Part shown: in pieces, positions 21,614 to 29,670 of the stretch
Numbering within the stretch: position 1 is the first letter of the stretch
Layout: each line of letters opens with the position of its first letter
NCBI GenBank assembly: GCA_051747265.1
Contig: JBNJFY010000001.1
Location: 310,001 to 374,000, forward strand
Direction: 5' to 3'
DNA from: JBNJFY01 sp051747265
Lineage (GTDB): Bacteria > Bacteroidota > Rhodothermia > Balneolales > Balneolaceae
Length of the DNA: 64,000 nt
The notes under the pieces: generated by a model
What the model saw: only the letters and a program-made list of their open reading frames with translations
Database searches by the model: none
Told to the model about the DNA's origin: nothing
Made by a program: the position numbers and the translations under genes

Positions 21614-21643
21614 CACTGACACACTGATGCACTGACACACTGA
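21614..21643. repeat. Octamer array, arm 2 of inverted pair B
   Basis: CACTGACACACTGATG units, the perfect reverse complement of 21240-21269, with further units to about 21660. The next gene starts about 20 bases on. Confidence 0.85.
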
Positions 21644-21663
21644 ATAACTGTTGACCACTGTAT

Positions 21664-22230
21664 GTGCTTTCCCTATTTTCAGGAACTGTGGAAAAATTGC
21701 GCTCACATATCACACGTTGGATTACGCTGGTTACGGTGATAACCGGAATGGCGCTGTACTTGGTGCGCCCGGTAGAAAGCCAATACAGCCGTAACTCCTT
21801 TGCCCGATGGGTAGAAAGCCTGCAATCTAACCAGGATCTATCCAGTGATCTTAAAATCGAGTTACAAGAACTGCGTGCCTTCGAAGGCGATTTCCAACTG
21901 ATGGTTCAGGAAGCCTCCCGCCTGATCGAAGAGTATGACGAACAATTCAAACTTCCCTTCCCCCTTGATGCGGCTCCCCGTGATGCATTACCCAAACAGC
22001 TGATCACCGAATGGAATTTTTACTACCAACTGGGCGACTTGCTGGATGGCATTCCACCCGAATCCCTCAAATCCGCCAACCATTTTTTCCCTTTATGGGA
22101 TGCTCCCCCTAGTCAACCTGCACTGCACAATTCCATAGCCCAGTTTGATCCCAATCCCAATTTCTGGGATGATCAAACCGGTTCCCGATTAGAACCGATG
22201 ATCCACGGCATCGCTATTGGAGCCCCCTAA
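21664..22230 (+). CDS. Hypothetical protein with N-terminal membrane segment
   Basis: A frame of up to 188 residues with one hydrophobic segment near the N-terminus (ITLVTVITGMALYLV) and a hydrophilic remainder rich in charged helices and prolines. I do not recognise a family. A GTG at 21664 or a GTG at 21688, the latter preceded by AGGA, could be the start; both lie only 20-45 bases beyond the inverted array arm. The anchored helical domain is probably on the periplasmic side if the segment is uncleaved, which is an inference. Confidence 0.5.
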   Translation: MLSLFSGTVEKLRSHITRWITLVTVITGMALYLVRPVESQYSRNSFARWVESLQSNQDLSSDLKIELQELRAFEGDFQLMVQEASRLIEEYDEQFKLPFPLDAAPRDALPKQLITEWNFYYQLGDLLDGIPPESLKSANHFFPLWDAPPSQPALHNSIAQFDPNPNFWDDQTGSRLEPMIHGIAIGAP

Positions 22231-22393
22231 CCCCTCTCTTCATTGGGTGATTGCCAGATTGTCAATTACCTCCGCCTGGAATATCCCCATATAGTAATGA
22301 TGCGTGTTGGAGAACCAACCGATCAATGCCTGAGCTGATATTCCTATTATTTCACTTTAGTACACAACAAATCATTGTTTAACCCATATATCC

Positions 22394-24217
22394 ATGCAAA
22401 ATAACGGAACTAAAATTGCAGCGATCGCCGTCTTTTTAGGGCTGACGCTGTATTACCTCTCGTTCACCATTCGGCACGCGTTGGAGCAGAACTACATGGA
22501 CAGTCTGCCCGAAGCCGAACGACAAGCGTATGTTGAAGAAAATCGCGCCAAACTTCAGAATCTGCGTGATAACCAGTTAAATCTGGGGCTCGACCTCCAG
22601 GGCGGTATGCACGTTACCCTGGAAGTGGGAACGCCCCAACTAGTAGCGGAATTGGCCGGCGATTACGCTGATAGCACGTTGATCAACATCATCCAGGAGT
22701 CCCGTCAGCAGGCGGCTCAAAACAATACCGACTTCATAAATGAGATGGTCAACATTTTCGATGAGCAAGATAATCTTCGAATGAGCCGATATTACCGCTC
22801 GGAAGCGCAAAATATTACCCGGCGCTCCTCCAACGAAGAAATCGCCGAGTATTTAAAAACACAGCGCGACGGAGCCGTGGATCGAGCCATGGAAATTATT
22901 CGCACCCGTGTGGACCGCTACGGGGTAAACGAGCCCTCTATTCTTAAACAAGGCCAGAACCGCGTTGTTGTTGAGCTGCCTGGTGTAGCGGACAAAGAAC
23001 GGGTTCGAAACCTGTTGAAAGGGACTGCGCGACTGGAGTTCCGTTTGATGGGAGAACCCGAAGAGATCAACTCCGCCAAGGAGCGCATTATCAATTTCAT
23101 CGGGCAGCAAGCCGCAGATACTTTGGGTGTCCCTGCAGATAGTTTAACGGCCAACCAGCATCCACTGCTAAGTGTCTTCAATCCTCGTGGGCGCACTCGC
23201 TACTCCTTCGGGTACGCCGCGGGTCGAGATACCGCACGAGTGAATGAGCTTCTGAACAATGACGAAGTTCAAAGCCTGCTACCACGCCGAACCACTTTCA
23301 TGTGGACGGCCAACCCCATTCAGACCGTTCAGGAAGGCGGTGAAGAGATCTTTGAAATGCTCATCGTTCGTGCTCAACCTGAAATGACTGGAGAAGTGAT
23401 CGAAGAAGCTCGCATTAATTTCGATCCTGCTACCAATCAACCGCGGGTATCCATGAACATGGACAGCGAAGGCGCGCGTCGTTGGGCTCGAATAACTGGT
23501 GCCAACATCGGACGTCCCATTGCCATTGTCTTGGATGGGTACATCTACTCCTATCCCAATGTGGAAACCAAAATTTCCAACGGGCGATCTTCCATTAGTG
23601 GACTTGAAGACGTAGCCGAAGCGGAAGATTTAGTGAATATCCTGCTCTCCGGTGCGCTACCCGCCCCGCTGGATATCATTGAAGAACGCACGGTTGGTGC
23701 TACATTGGGGGCCTCATCCATTCAGTCAGGGTTCTACTCCACACTGATCGGCCTGGTCATCGTAGCCATCTTTATGATTATCTACTATCGCACTGGTGGA
23801 GCCATTGCTGACTTGGCCTTATTACTCAACATCGTTTTCATTTTGGGTATTTTGGCAGCATTTAAAGCCACACTTACCTTACCCGGTATCGCCGGTATTG
23901 TATTGACTATTGGTATGGCCGTGGACGCGAACGTACTGATCTTTGATCGGATTCGAGAGGAACAGCGAGGTGGGAAAACGATCCGAGCAGCTATTGAAAA
24001 TGGATATGCTCATGCAATGAGTGCCATTATTGACGCCAACGTAACCACCTTCTTGGTAGGTACTATTCTGTATAGCTTTGGAGTAGGCCCTATTAAAGGA
24101 TTTGCGGTAACTCTGATGGCTGGTATTGCCTCCTCTCTGTTCAGCGCAATCATCATTACCCGAGTAGTGGTGGATTATTTGACACGCAACAAGAGCGGAA
24201 CCGTCAACTTCGGTTAA
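22394..24217 (+). CDS. secD: Protein translocase subunit SecD
   Basis: A 607-residue membrane protein with one N-terminal helix, a long periplasmic P1 region (about 30-420, starting with NLGLDLQGGMHVTLEV) and five C-terminal helices. The RND-family transmembrane motif around VLTIGMAVDANVLIFDRIREE identifies SecD. With SecF it uses the proton gradient to help pull preproteins through SecYEG. The secF gene follows 36 bases later, and a STAS protein after that, so they form an operon. Bacteroidota often fuse SecD and SecF; here they are separate. Confidence 0.96.
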   Translation: MQNNGTKIAAIAVFLGLTLYYLSFTIRHALEQNYMDSLPEAERQAYVEENRAKLQNLRDNQLNLGLDLQGGMHVTLEVGTPQLVAELAGDYADSTLINIIQESRQQAAQNNTDFINEMVNIFDEQDNLRMSRYYRSEAQNITRRSSNEEIAEYLKTQRDGAVDRAMEIIRTRVDRYGVNEPSILKQGQNRVVVELPGVADKERVRNLLKGTARLEFRLMGEPEEINSAKERIINFIGQQAADTLGVPADSLTANQHPLLSVFNPRGRTRYSFGYAAGRDTARVNELLNNDEVQSLLPRRTTFMWTANPIQTVQEGGEEIFEMLIVRAQPEMTGEVIEEARINFDPATNQPRVSMNMDSEGARRWARITGANIGRPIAIVLDGYIYSYPNVETKISNGRSSISGLEDVAEAEDLVNILLSGALPAPLDIIEERTVGATLGASSIQSGFYSTLIGLVIVAIFMIIYYRTGGAIADLALLLNIVFILGILAAFKATLTLPGIAGIVLTIGMAVDANVLIFDRIREEQRGGKTIRAAIENGYAHAMSAIIDANVTTFLVGTILYSFGVGPIKGFAVTLMAGIASSLFSAIIITRVVVDYLTRNKSGTVNFG

Positions 24218-24253
24218 TGAATTTTCAATCTCGACGACTAATTTTTTCCAATT

Positions 24254-25171
24254 ATGCGAATATTTGAAGAACCAACATTTGATTTCCTGAAAGCCCGCAA
24301 AGTGGCTTATGTGATTTCAGGCGTGCTATTTCTAGCCTCCCTGATCTCAATTTTCACCAAAGGACTGCAGTACGGTATCGACTTCAAAGGTGGAGTTGAA
24401 ATCGTACTCGAATTTGAGGAACCCGTTCCCGTGGCGGATCTGCGCGGCAGCCTAGATGAAGCTTTGGGTTCGGCCCCAGAAGTAAAAAAGTTCGGATCGG
24501 ACAGTGATCTGTTGATTCGAACCCAACAGGGCGACCGAACCATCAATGAGCTGCAAATGATGATCGTATCCTCGGTGGAGCAGAGTTATGCTGACAATCC
24601 GGTTTCTGTTATTAAAACGGATATTGTAGGTCCCCGATTCGCGGAAGATCTCAAGGCCGGAGCCTTACAAGCCATTCTGTTCTCCATGGTGCTGATTTTC
24701 ATCTATATCTTGATCCGGTTCAAAACCTGGTATTTCTCAGCAGGCGCCGTGGCTGCCTTGATTCATGATGTGGTCATTGTTATGGGAGTATTCACTATGC
24801 TCAGCGACGTTGTATCATTCAATTTGCAGATCGACCAGGCCATCATCGCCGCATTCCTGACCATTGTAGGTTACTCGTTGAACGATACCGTGGTGGTATT
24901 TGACCGAATCCGTGAAAACAGTTTGGTCCACAAGACCATGGAGTACGATCAGATGGTCAATACCAGCTTGAACGACACGCTGAGTCGTACGGTAATCACC
25001 TCACTTACTACCTTGTTTGTAGTAACCGTGCTGTTTATCTTTGGAGGCGAAGTGCTGAAAGGGTTCTCATTTGCACTCGTTCTCGGGGTTATCATCGGGA
25101 CCTACAGTTCACTCTTTGTGGCTAGTTCGTCTGTCATTGAACTGAATCGTCGAGCTGAGTTGAAATCTTAA
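24254..25171 (+). CDS. secF: Protein translocase subunit SecF
   Basis: A 305-residue partner of SecD with six helices and a short periplasmic loop. The motifs GIDFKGGVEIVLEF at the N-terminus and FLTIVGYSLNDTVVVFDRIREN in helix 4-5 are diagnostic. It is co-transcribed with secD (36-base gap) and followed by the STAS gene. Confidence 0.96.
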   Translation: MRIFEEPTFDFLKARKVAYVISGVLFLASLISIFTKGLQYGIDFKGGVEIVLEFEEPVPVADLRGSLDEALGSAPEVKKFGSDSDLLIRTQQGDRTINELQMMIVSSVEQSYADNPVSVIKTDIVGPRFAEDLKAGALQAILFSMVLIFIYILIRFKTWYFSAGAVAALIHDVVIVMGVFTMLSDVVSFNLQIDQAIIAAFLTIVGYSLNDTVVVFDRIRENSLVHKTMEYDQMVNTSLNDTLSRTVITSLTTLFVVTVLFIFGGEVLKGFSFALVLGVIIGTYSSLFVASSSVIELNRRAELKS

Positions 25172-25205
25172 TCCAACTCCTCATTAGAAAAACAGGAGAT
25201 TATAT

Positions 25206-25559
25206 ATGAGTTTTAATGTATCAGAACGCTATAACTGCGTCGTAATTGAGTTTAAAGGGAACGTCATGGGCGGCCCGGATGCAGTTAATCTGAACGAGAA
25301 GCTTCATGAGCTCATCGAAGAAGGCAAGAAGAACATTGTTGTTGATTTGAGCAAAGTGAAGTTCATGAACTCTTCTGGCCTTGGTATGCTAATCGGTGCC
25401 CTCACCACTATGCGTAAAGCGGATGGTGATCTCCGTATTGCCAACGCTACTGATAAGATCGAGAGCTTGCTGGTAATCACTAAGCTGGTTACCGTATTCA
25501 AGCACTTCAAAACTCTTGATGAAGCTATTGAATCGTATGAAGAGGAAGAAGAGAATTAA
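25206..25559 (+). CDS. STAS-domain anti-anti-sigma factor-like protein
   Basis: A 117-residue single STAS domain of the SpoIIAA/RsbV group. The phosphoacceptor region reads FMNSSGLGML (Ser56/Ser57), with DLSKV before it, and fits a protein that binds a switch kinase in its unphosphorylated form. The acidic C-terminus (EEEEEN) is unusual. No anti-sigma factor kinase is adjacent. It is 34 bases after secF with an AACAGGAG ribosome-binding site, so it is probably in the secDF operon, which ends at the terminator just downstream. Confidence 0.85.
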   Translation: MSFNVSERYNCVVIEFKGNVMGGPDAVNLNEKLHELIEEGKKNIVVDLSKVKFMNSSGLGMLIGALTTMRKADGDLRIANATDKIESLLVITKLVTVFKHFKTLDEAIESYEEEEEN

Positions 25560-25590
25560 TAGCCCTTCTTTCCATATTTCTATTTAGCAT

Positions 25591-25625
25591 AAAAGAGGTG
25601 TATCTCGGTACACCTCTTTTTTTTT
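25591..25625 (+). terminator. Rho-independent terminator of secDF-STAS
   Basis: AAGAGGTGTA and TACACCTCTT form a 10-bp stem with a TCTCGG loop, followed by nine or more T. Confidence 0.92.
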
Positions 25626-25710
25626 GCCTGTATTAAATAACCAGGCCTTATTTAAGTGCTACGTGTTACAAGTATTGTAATTTTCAATCACACTTTTTTA
25701 CTACCCGATT

Positions 25711-27000
25711 ATGTCCGTACGAGTTGTTGTAGGTGCCCAGTGGGGCGATGAAGGCAAAGGCAAAGTTGTTGACTTGCTGGGAGCTCAAGCTGATTATGTA
25801 GTCCGTTATCAAGGCGGAGCCAATGCAGGTCATACCCTTAAGTTTGACGATACCAGTATTGTACTGCATCTGGTTCCTTCCGGAATTTTCCAAGAAAACA
25901 CCCATTGTGTGATCGGCAATGGTGTAGTTATTGATCCCATATCTCTCCAAGAGGAAATCGAACAACTGGAAAGTATGGGTGTGGACTTAAAAAAACGGCT
26001 ACACATCAGTGAAACCGCTCACGTGATCCTGCCTTACCACAAAACCTTGGATCAAGTGAAAGAAAAACGTCGTGGCGATAAGGCTATTGGAACCACTGGA
26101 AGAGGCATTGGTCCGGCGTATGTGAGCAAGATTTCTCGAGTGGGTATCCGCATGATTGATCTGCTCGATGGAGAGGAGTTGGAAGCCAAAATTCGACAAA
26201 ACCTCGCCGATATTAATGAATCACTGGAACATGTCTATCATGAACCCCTGATCGATCCGCAAGATGTAATTGATGCCGCCCTGGATGCCGCGAATAGCCT
26301 GCGACCATATATTTGCAATACCTCTAACCTCCTGCACGAGGCATTGAATCAAAACAAACCCGTGCTGTTAGAAGGTGCTCAGGGGAGTTTGCTGGATATC
26401 GATCACGGCACCTATCCCTATGTCACCTCCTCATCCCCAACATCGGGCGGAGCTTGCACCGGATCCGGCATACCACCTACGGCCATCCAACAGGTGATGG
26501 GGATCACCAAGGCCTATTGTACGCGCGTGGGTAACGGCCCTTTCCCGACGGAACTAAATGATGACGCAGGCGAAGTGCTCCAGGATAAAGGCCAAGAGTT
26601 TGGAGCAACCACCGGTCGACCGCGTCGTTGCGGCTGGTTGGATCTGGTGGCCTTAAAATATGCCGTACGCGTAAACGGTATCAATGAACTGGCCCTGACC
26701 AAGCTGGATGTTTTGGATGTGTTTGATCAGATCAAAGTATGCACCACTTATCGCATTAATGATCAGGAAACTGAAACGTTCCCTTTAAATCAGAAACATC
26801 TGAAACAGGTTCAACCCATCTATCAAACATTTAAAGGCTGGGAAGGCAGTGTTCGTAATATTGATCGGGTTGATAAACTTCCCGAAGAAGCACGTCAATA
26901 CATGACCTTCATAGAATCTTACCTAAATGTTAAGGTTAGTGTACTTTCCACCGGGCCTAAGCGTTCAGAAACTATCATAGTCGACAAATCACTTTTATAG
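25711..27000 (+). CDS. purA: Adenylosuccinate synthetase
   Basis: A 429-residue GTP-dependent enzyme that converts IMP and aspartate to adenylosuccinate in AMP synthesis. The family start VVVGAQWGDEGKGKVVDLL, the GAQGSLLDIDHGTYPYVTSS segment and GRPRRCGWLD are unmistakable. The length is as expected. It begins after the secDF terminator and is followed 24 bases later by the RuBisCO-like gene, so it may be the first gene of an operon with it. Confidence 0.98.
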   Translation: MSVRVVVGAQWGDEGKGKVVDLLGAQADYVVRYQGGANAGHTLKFDDTSIVLHLVPSGIFQENTHCVIGNGVVIDPISLQEEIEQLESMGVDLKKRLHISETAHVILPYHKTLDQVKEKRRGDKAIGTTGRGIGPAYVSKISRVGIRMIDLLDGEELEAKIRQNLADINESLEHVYHEPLIDPQDVIDAALDAANSLRPYICNTSNLLHEALNQNKPVLLEGAQGSLLDIDHGTYPYVTSSSPTSGGACTGSGIPPTAIQQVMGITKAYCTRVGNGPFPTELNDDAGEVLQDKGQEFGATTGRPRRCGWLDLVALKYAVRVNGINELALTKLDVLDVFDQIKVCTTYRINDQETETFPLNQKHLKQVQPIYQTFKGWEGSVRNIDRVDKLPEEARQYMTFIESYLNVKVSVLSTGPKRSETIIVDKSLL

Positions 27001-27023
27001 TATGACTTTCTGATGGATGGCCT

Positions 27024-28139
27024 ATGGTAAAGATTGAAATCCATTACCGGATTACCACCTCCCCGGTGGAGACTATTGAGGATAAACTGCTCCATCTCAT
27101 CCTTGAGCAAAGTGTGGAAATACCTTCCTCGGTAGTTTCCGATGAGCTAGAATACAACATCGTTGGCGAAGTCAAACAGTGTATTCGCCTGGATGATTAT
27201 CTGTACGAAGTGGTTGTTGCCTGGCCTCTAGATAACTTCGGATCTGAAATTTCGGGTTTCCTGAATACTTTGTTTGGAAATATCTCCATGCACCGTGGAT
27301 TTCAAGTTACCGGTATCAACTGGAAACATCTGGAAGGTATCTTTCCCGGTCCCCGATTTGGCATATCCTCGTTACGCACCCGTTTCGACTGGCAACGGCG
27401 CCCGTTAAGTTGTGCTTCGTTGAAACCAATGGGATTCACGGCGGAAGAGCTAGGCGAGCGTTGCTATCAAATGGCGTTGGGAGGCATTGATATTATTAAG
27501 GATGATCATGGATTGTTGGATCAAAATTACGCTCCCTTTGAAAAACGAGTAACCGCGTGTATCGATGCCATTCAACGAGCAGCCGATGACAGTGGTCACC
27601 GGGCCCGATATTTTCCCCATGTCTCCTCAGACTTTATTACCACATTGGAAAGAGCACGCTTTGCCAAGGAGATGGATGTAGATGGCATCATGATTTGCCC
27701 CCATTTGACCGGTATGAGTGCTCTACCCCATTTGGCTACATCGGATCTTAATTTGCCGATCATCGCGCACCCTTCGTTTTCAGGTTCTCTCGTCCATGAT
27801 CGCAGTCATGGTTTAGCGCCTTCGGTAACTTATGGGGAGCTCCCCCGGGCTTTAGGGGCTGACATCTCCATCTATCCGAATGCTGGTGGCCGATTCCCCA
27901 TCACCCGCAAGGAGTGCCAAGAAATCAATACGGCCTTACGAAGAGAAGAATGGAATCTGCGCGCCGCTTTCCCTATGCCCGGCGGAGGGTTGAGTTTTGA
28001 TGCCCTTCCCAAGTGGATCAAAGTGTATGGTCCGGATACCATCTTTTTGCTGGGTGGGCAACTGTTGACTCATCCCGATGGGATTACCGATGCTGCCCGC
28101 ACCTTTAATCAGCTCCTGCGCGATTACGCGATTGATTAA
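27024..28139 (+). CDS. RuBisCO-like protein (form IV)
   Basis: A 371-residue barrel related to the RuBisCO large subunit. The catalytic Lys is in SLKPMGF (Lys134, equivalent to Lys175) and the metal site is GGIDIIKDDH (Lys159), where the usual KDDE glutamate is His. His249 sits in IIAHPSFSG. The flexible loop 6 Lys region is absent, and PMPGGGLSFD is a form IV-like phosphate loop. It cannot fix CO2 in the classical way. Form IV proteins catalyse enolisation or isomerisation of sulphur sugars; the exact substrate is unknown. A cupin gene follows by 20 bases, as beside some RuBisCO-like genes of the methylthioadenosine-isoprenoid shunt. Confidence 0.9.
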   Translation: MVKIEIHYRITTSPVETIEDKLLHLILEQSVEIPSSVVSDELEYNIVGEVKQCIRLDDYLYEVVVAWPLDNFGSEISGFLNTLFGNISMHRGFQVTGINWKHLEGIFPGPRFGISSLRTRFDWQRRPLSCASLKPMGFTAEELGERCYQMALGGIDIIKDDHGLLDQNYAPFEKRVTACIDAIQRAADDSGHRARYFPHVSSDFITTLERARFAKEMDVDGIMICPHLTGMSALPHLATSDLNLPIIAHPSFSGSLVHDRSHGLAPSVTYGELPRALGADISIYPNAGGRFPITRKECQEINTALRREEWNLRAAFPMPGGGLSFDALPKWIKVYGPDTIFLLGGQLLTHPDGITDAARTFNQLLRDYAID

Positions 28140-28159
28140 ATCACCGAATTTTCAGAATA

Positions 28160-28672
28160 ATGACTGATCAAAACTCTGAAATTATCAAGGCCGATGGTCA
28201 GGGGCGCTGGAAGGACATAACACAAAAACCGTACAAAACACAACAGACATCTCGTTTTGACGGTGTTGCACGATATCCTTTGATTGACCAAGATAACCAC
28301 GCTGATAGCCCCATAGATACCCGCTATTTTGAAATTGAACCAGACGGGTACTCCTCCTTAGAGTGGCACGAGCATCCTCATACGGTAATCGTCTTAGGCG
28401 GAACTGGTTCTATCATTTTGGGAAACAGTTACCAAGCTTTAGCTCCCCATGATATCGTATATATTGCCCCACGGGCGCTACATCAATTCCTCGCTGACCG
28501 CAATTCAAAATTGGGTTTTATTTGTATTGTCCCCTCCGATCGCGATCGCCCGCGCTATCCTAGCGGGGATGAAATCCTGAAAATAATACCCGACAAACAA
28601 GTGCGAGACAAAATTCGCCCCATATTCCCTATAGATGGCACTTTCGCGCATCATAAAAATTTAAAATTTTAA
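28160..28672 (+). CDS. Cupin protein downstream of the RuBisCO-like gene
   Basis: A 170-residue protein with one cupin barrel (about 55-155). The metal ligands are in EWHEHPHT (His, Glu, His) and PRALHQF. It resembles the cupin encoded near the Rhodospirillum rubrum RuBisCO-like gene, where it cleaves a methylthio group from 1-methylthioxylulose 5-phosphate. The similarity is judged by eye, especially TRYFEIEPDGY and IVPSDRDRPRYP, and is not proven. The operon link (20-base gap) supports a joint pathway. Confidence 0.7.
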   Translation: MTDQNSEIIKADGQGRWKDITQKPYKTQQTSRFDGVARYPLIDQDNHADSPIDTRYFEIEPDGYSSLEWHEHPHTVIVLGGTGSIILGNSYQALAPHDIVYIAPRALHQFLADRNSKLGFICIVPSDRDRPRYPSGDEILKIIPDKQVRDKIRPIFPIDGTFAHHKNLKF

Positions 28673-28715
28673 TTGCCCCATATCCCCTTAAGCTATTATA
28701 TTTGAGACCTCTCAA

Positions 28716-28795
28716 GCGGGAATAGCTCAGTTTTAGAGCATCCCGAAGCTTCGGGACCAAGGTTGGGGTCGCGAGTTCGAATCTCAACTCCGAAG
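28716..28795 (+). pseudogene. tRNA-Gly pseudogene with palindromic replacement
   Basis: The 5' half is nearly identical to the intact tRNA-Gly that follows (28820), but the start of the anticodon arm and the loop are replaced by a TCCCGAAGCTTCGGGAC palindrome. The T arm is intact, and the 3' acceptor strand no longer pairs with the 5' GCGGGAA. It cannot form a normal tRNA. Confidence 0.8.
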
Positions 28796-28819
28796 TTTTT
28801 GACATATTGATTTTCCTAA

Positions 28820-28891
28820 GCGGGAATAGCTCAGTGGTAGAGCACAACCTTGCCAAGGTTGGGGTCGCGAGTTCGAATCTCGTTTCCCGCT
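28820..28891 (+). tRNA. tRNA-Gly (anticodon GCC)
   Basis: A 72-base cloverleaf: acceptor GCGGGAA/TTCCCGC, D arm with AGCTCAGTGGTAGAGC, anticodon arm CAACC-TTGCCAA-GGTTG, and T arm with GTTCGAATC. Discriminator base is T; CCA is not encoded. A terminator follows 10 bases later. Confidence 0.95.
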
Positions 28892-28894
28892 CAC

Positions 28895-28930
28895 AAAAAA
28901 GCTCAACGAAATTATTCGTTGAGCTTTTTT
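28895..28930 (+). terminator. Terminator after tRNA-Gly
   Basis: GCTCAACGAA/TTCGTTGAGC is a perfect 10-bp stem with a four-base loop and a run of six T. It lies between the tRNA and the GIY-YIG gene, so tRNA transcription should end before the nuclease gene. Confidence 0.9.
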
Positions 28931-28933
28931 ATT

Positions 28934-29215
28934 TTGACGAACTATCAGTATCACGTTTATATTCTATACAGCACTTCTAAGGATCGATACTACATCGGCC
29001 ACACCGGTGTAACCCCCGAAGTCCGAACTCAGCGCCATAATAAGGGCTGGACCTGCTCCACCAAATCCGGCATTCCATGGAAACTCGTCTTTTCCCAACA
29101 GGCACCCGATAAATCCACAGCCATCAAATGGGAACAGCACATCAAGCGGCAAAAATCCCGACGATTCACCGAAGAGATCATCTCGGGCAAGAAAGTTCTA
29201 CCCAACTATGAGTGA
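28934..29215 (+). CDS. Small GIY-YIG nuclease-like protein
   Basis: A 93-residue single-domain GIY-YIG protein. The motif VYILYS..RYYIGHTG forms the central sheet, the catalytic Arg is in VRTQRHNKGW and the catalytic Glu in KWEQHIKRQK. The family includes UPF0213/YhbQ-type proteins of unclear role and homing-type nucleases. Start: a TTG at 28934, since no ATG is in frame before VYILYS; it starts four bases past the T run of the terminator. Codons before this frame overlap the tRNA and are not genuine. A truncated copy lies downstream. Confidence 0.75.
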   Translation: MTNYQYHVYILYSTSKDRYYIGHTGVTPEVRTQRHNKGWTCSTKSGIPWKLVFSQQAPDKSTAIKWEQHIKRQKSRRFTEEIISGKKVLPNYE

Positions 29216-29217
29216 CT

Positions 29218-29273
29218 CAACCTTGCCGAGGTTGGGGGTGTCCACGAAGCTTCGCGAAATCTCGTTTCCCGCT
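29218..29273 (+). pseudogene. 3' fragment of tRNA-Gly
   Basis: Bases CAACCTTGCCGAGGTTGGGG and the later ATCTCGTTTCCCGCT match the anticodon arm and 3' half of the intact tRNA-Gly. Part of the T arm is replaced by a CACGAAGCTTCGCG palindrome. It starts three bases after the GIY-YIG stop codon. The 5' half is missing. Confidence 0.75.
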
Positions 29274-29325
29274 CTGCAAAAAGCTAGTTGATTCTAAATC
29301 ATCGGACTTTATCTATTTTAATGCC

Positions 29326-29500
29326 ATGTTTCATCTCTACATTTTATATAGCCCCTCCAAGGATAAATATTATATCGGGCACTCCGGCGCAACCCCCGAA
29401 GTCCGCACTCAGCGCCACCATGAGGGCTGGACCCGCTCCACCAAATCCGATATCTCTTAGAAACTCGTCTTCTCTATTAAGTTCACTCCCATCAACCACA
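29326..29500 (+). pseudogene. Truncated second GIY-YIG gene copy
   Basis: An ATG-started frame of 44 codons (FHLYILYSPSKDKYYIGHSG) is about 80% identical to the upstream GIY-YIG protein up to TRSTKSDIS. There a TAG replaces the TGG of the intact copy. After the stop the match continues with KLVFS and then fades. The catalytic Glu region is lost. No function is expected. Confidence 0.75.
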
Positions 29501-29670
29501 GAATAAACACCGTTTTTTACCATCATCTATTCCAGGCATCCGAGCAACATAGATTAAAAAATCACAATTCTAATCTTCCTTAACTCTCAACATTTACTTT
29601 AGATATGCGTTCCTTATGCTTACCTTGAATTCACTGAATTCAGCACCTCAGTCTCTCACATAAAGAAGTC

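Noticed and set aside
25206..25559. A full partner-switch module around the STAS protein
   Set aside because: No anti-sigma kinase or phosphatase gene is nearby; the neighbours are SecF and PurA.
27024..28139. Functional CO2-fixing RuBisCO
   Set aside because: The KDDE motif is KDDH, the loop 6 lysine region is missing, the length is too short and no phosphoribulokinase or small subunit gene is adjacent.
28850..28933. Extension of the GIY-YIG frame upstream into the tRNA
   Set aside because: The frame is open there, but the sequence is the tRNA 3' half and its terminator, so translation from that region is implausible.
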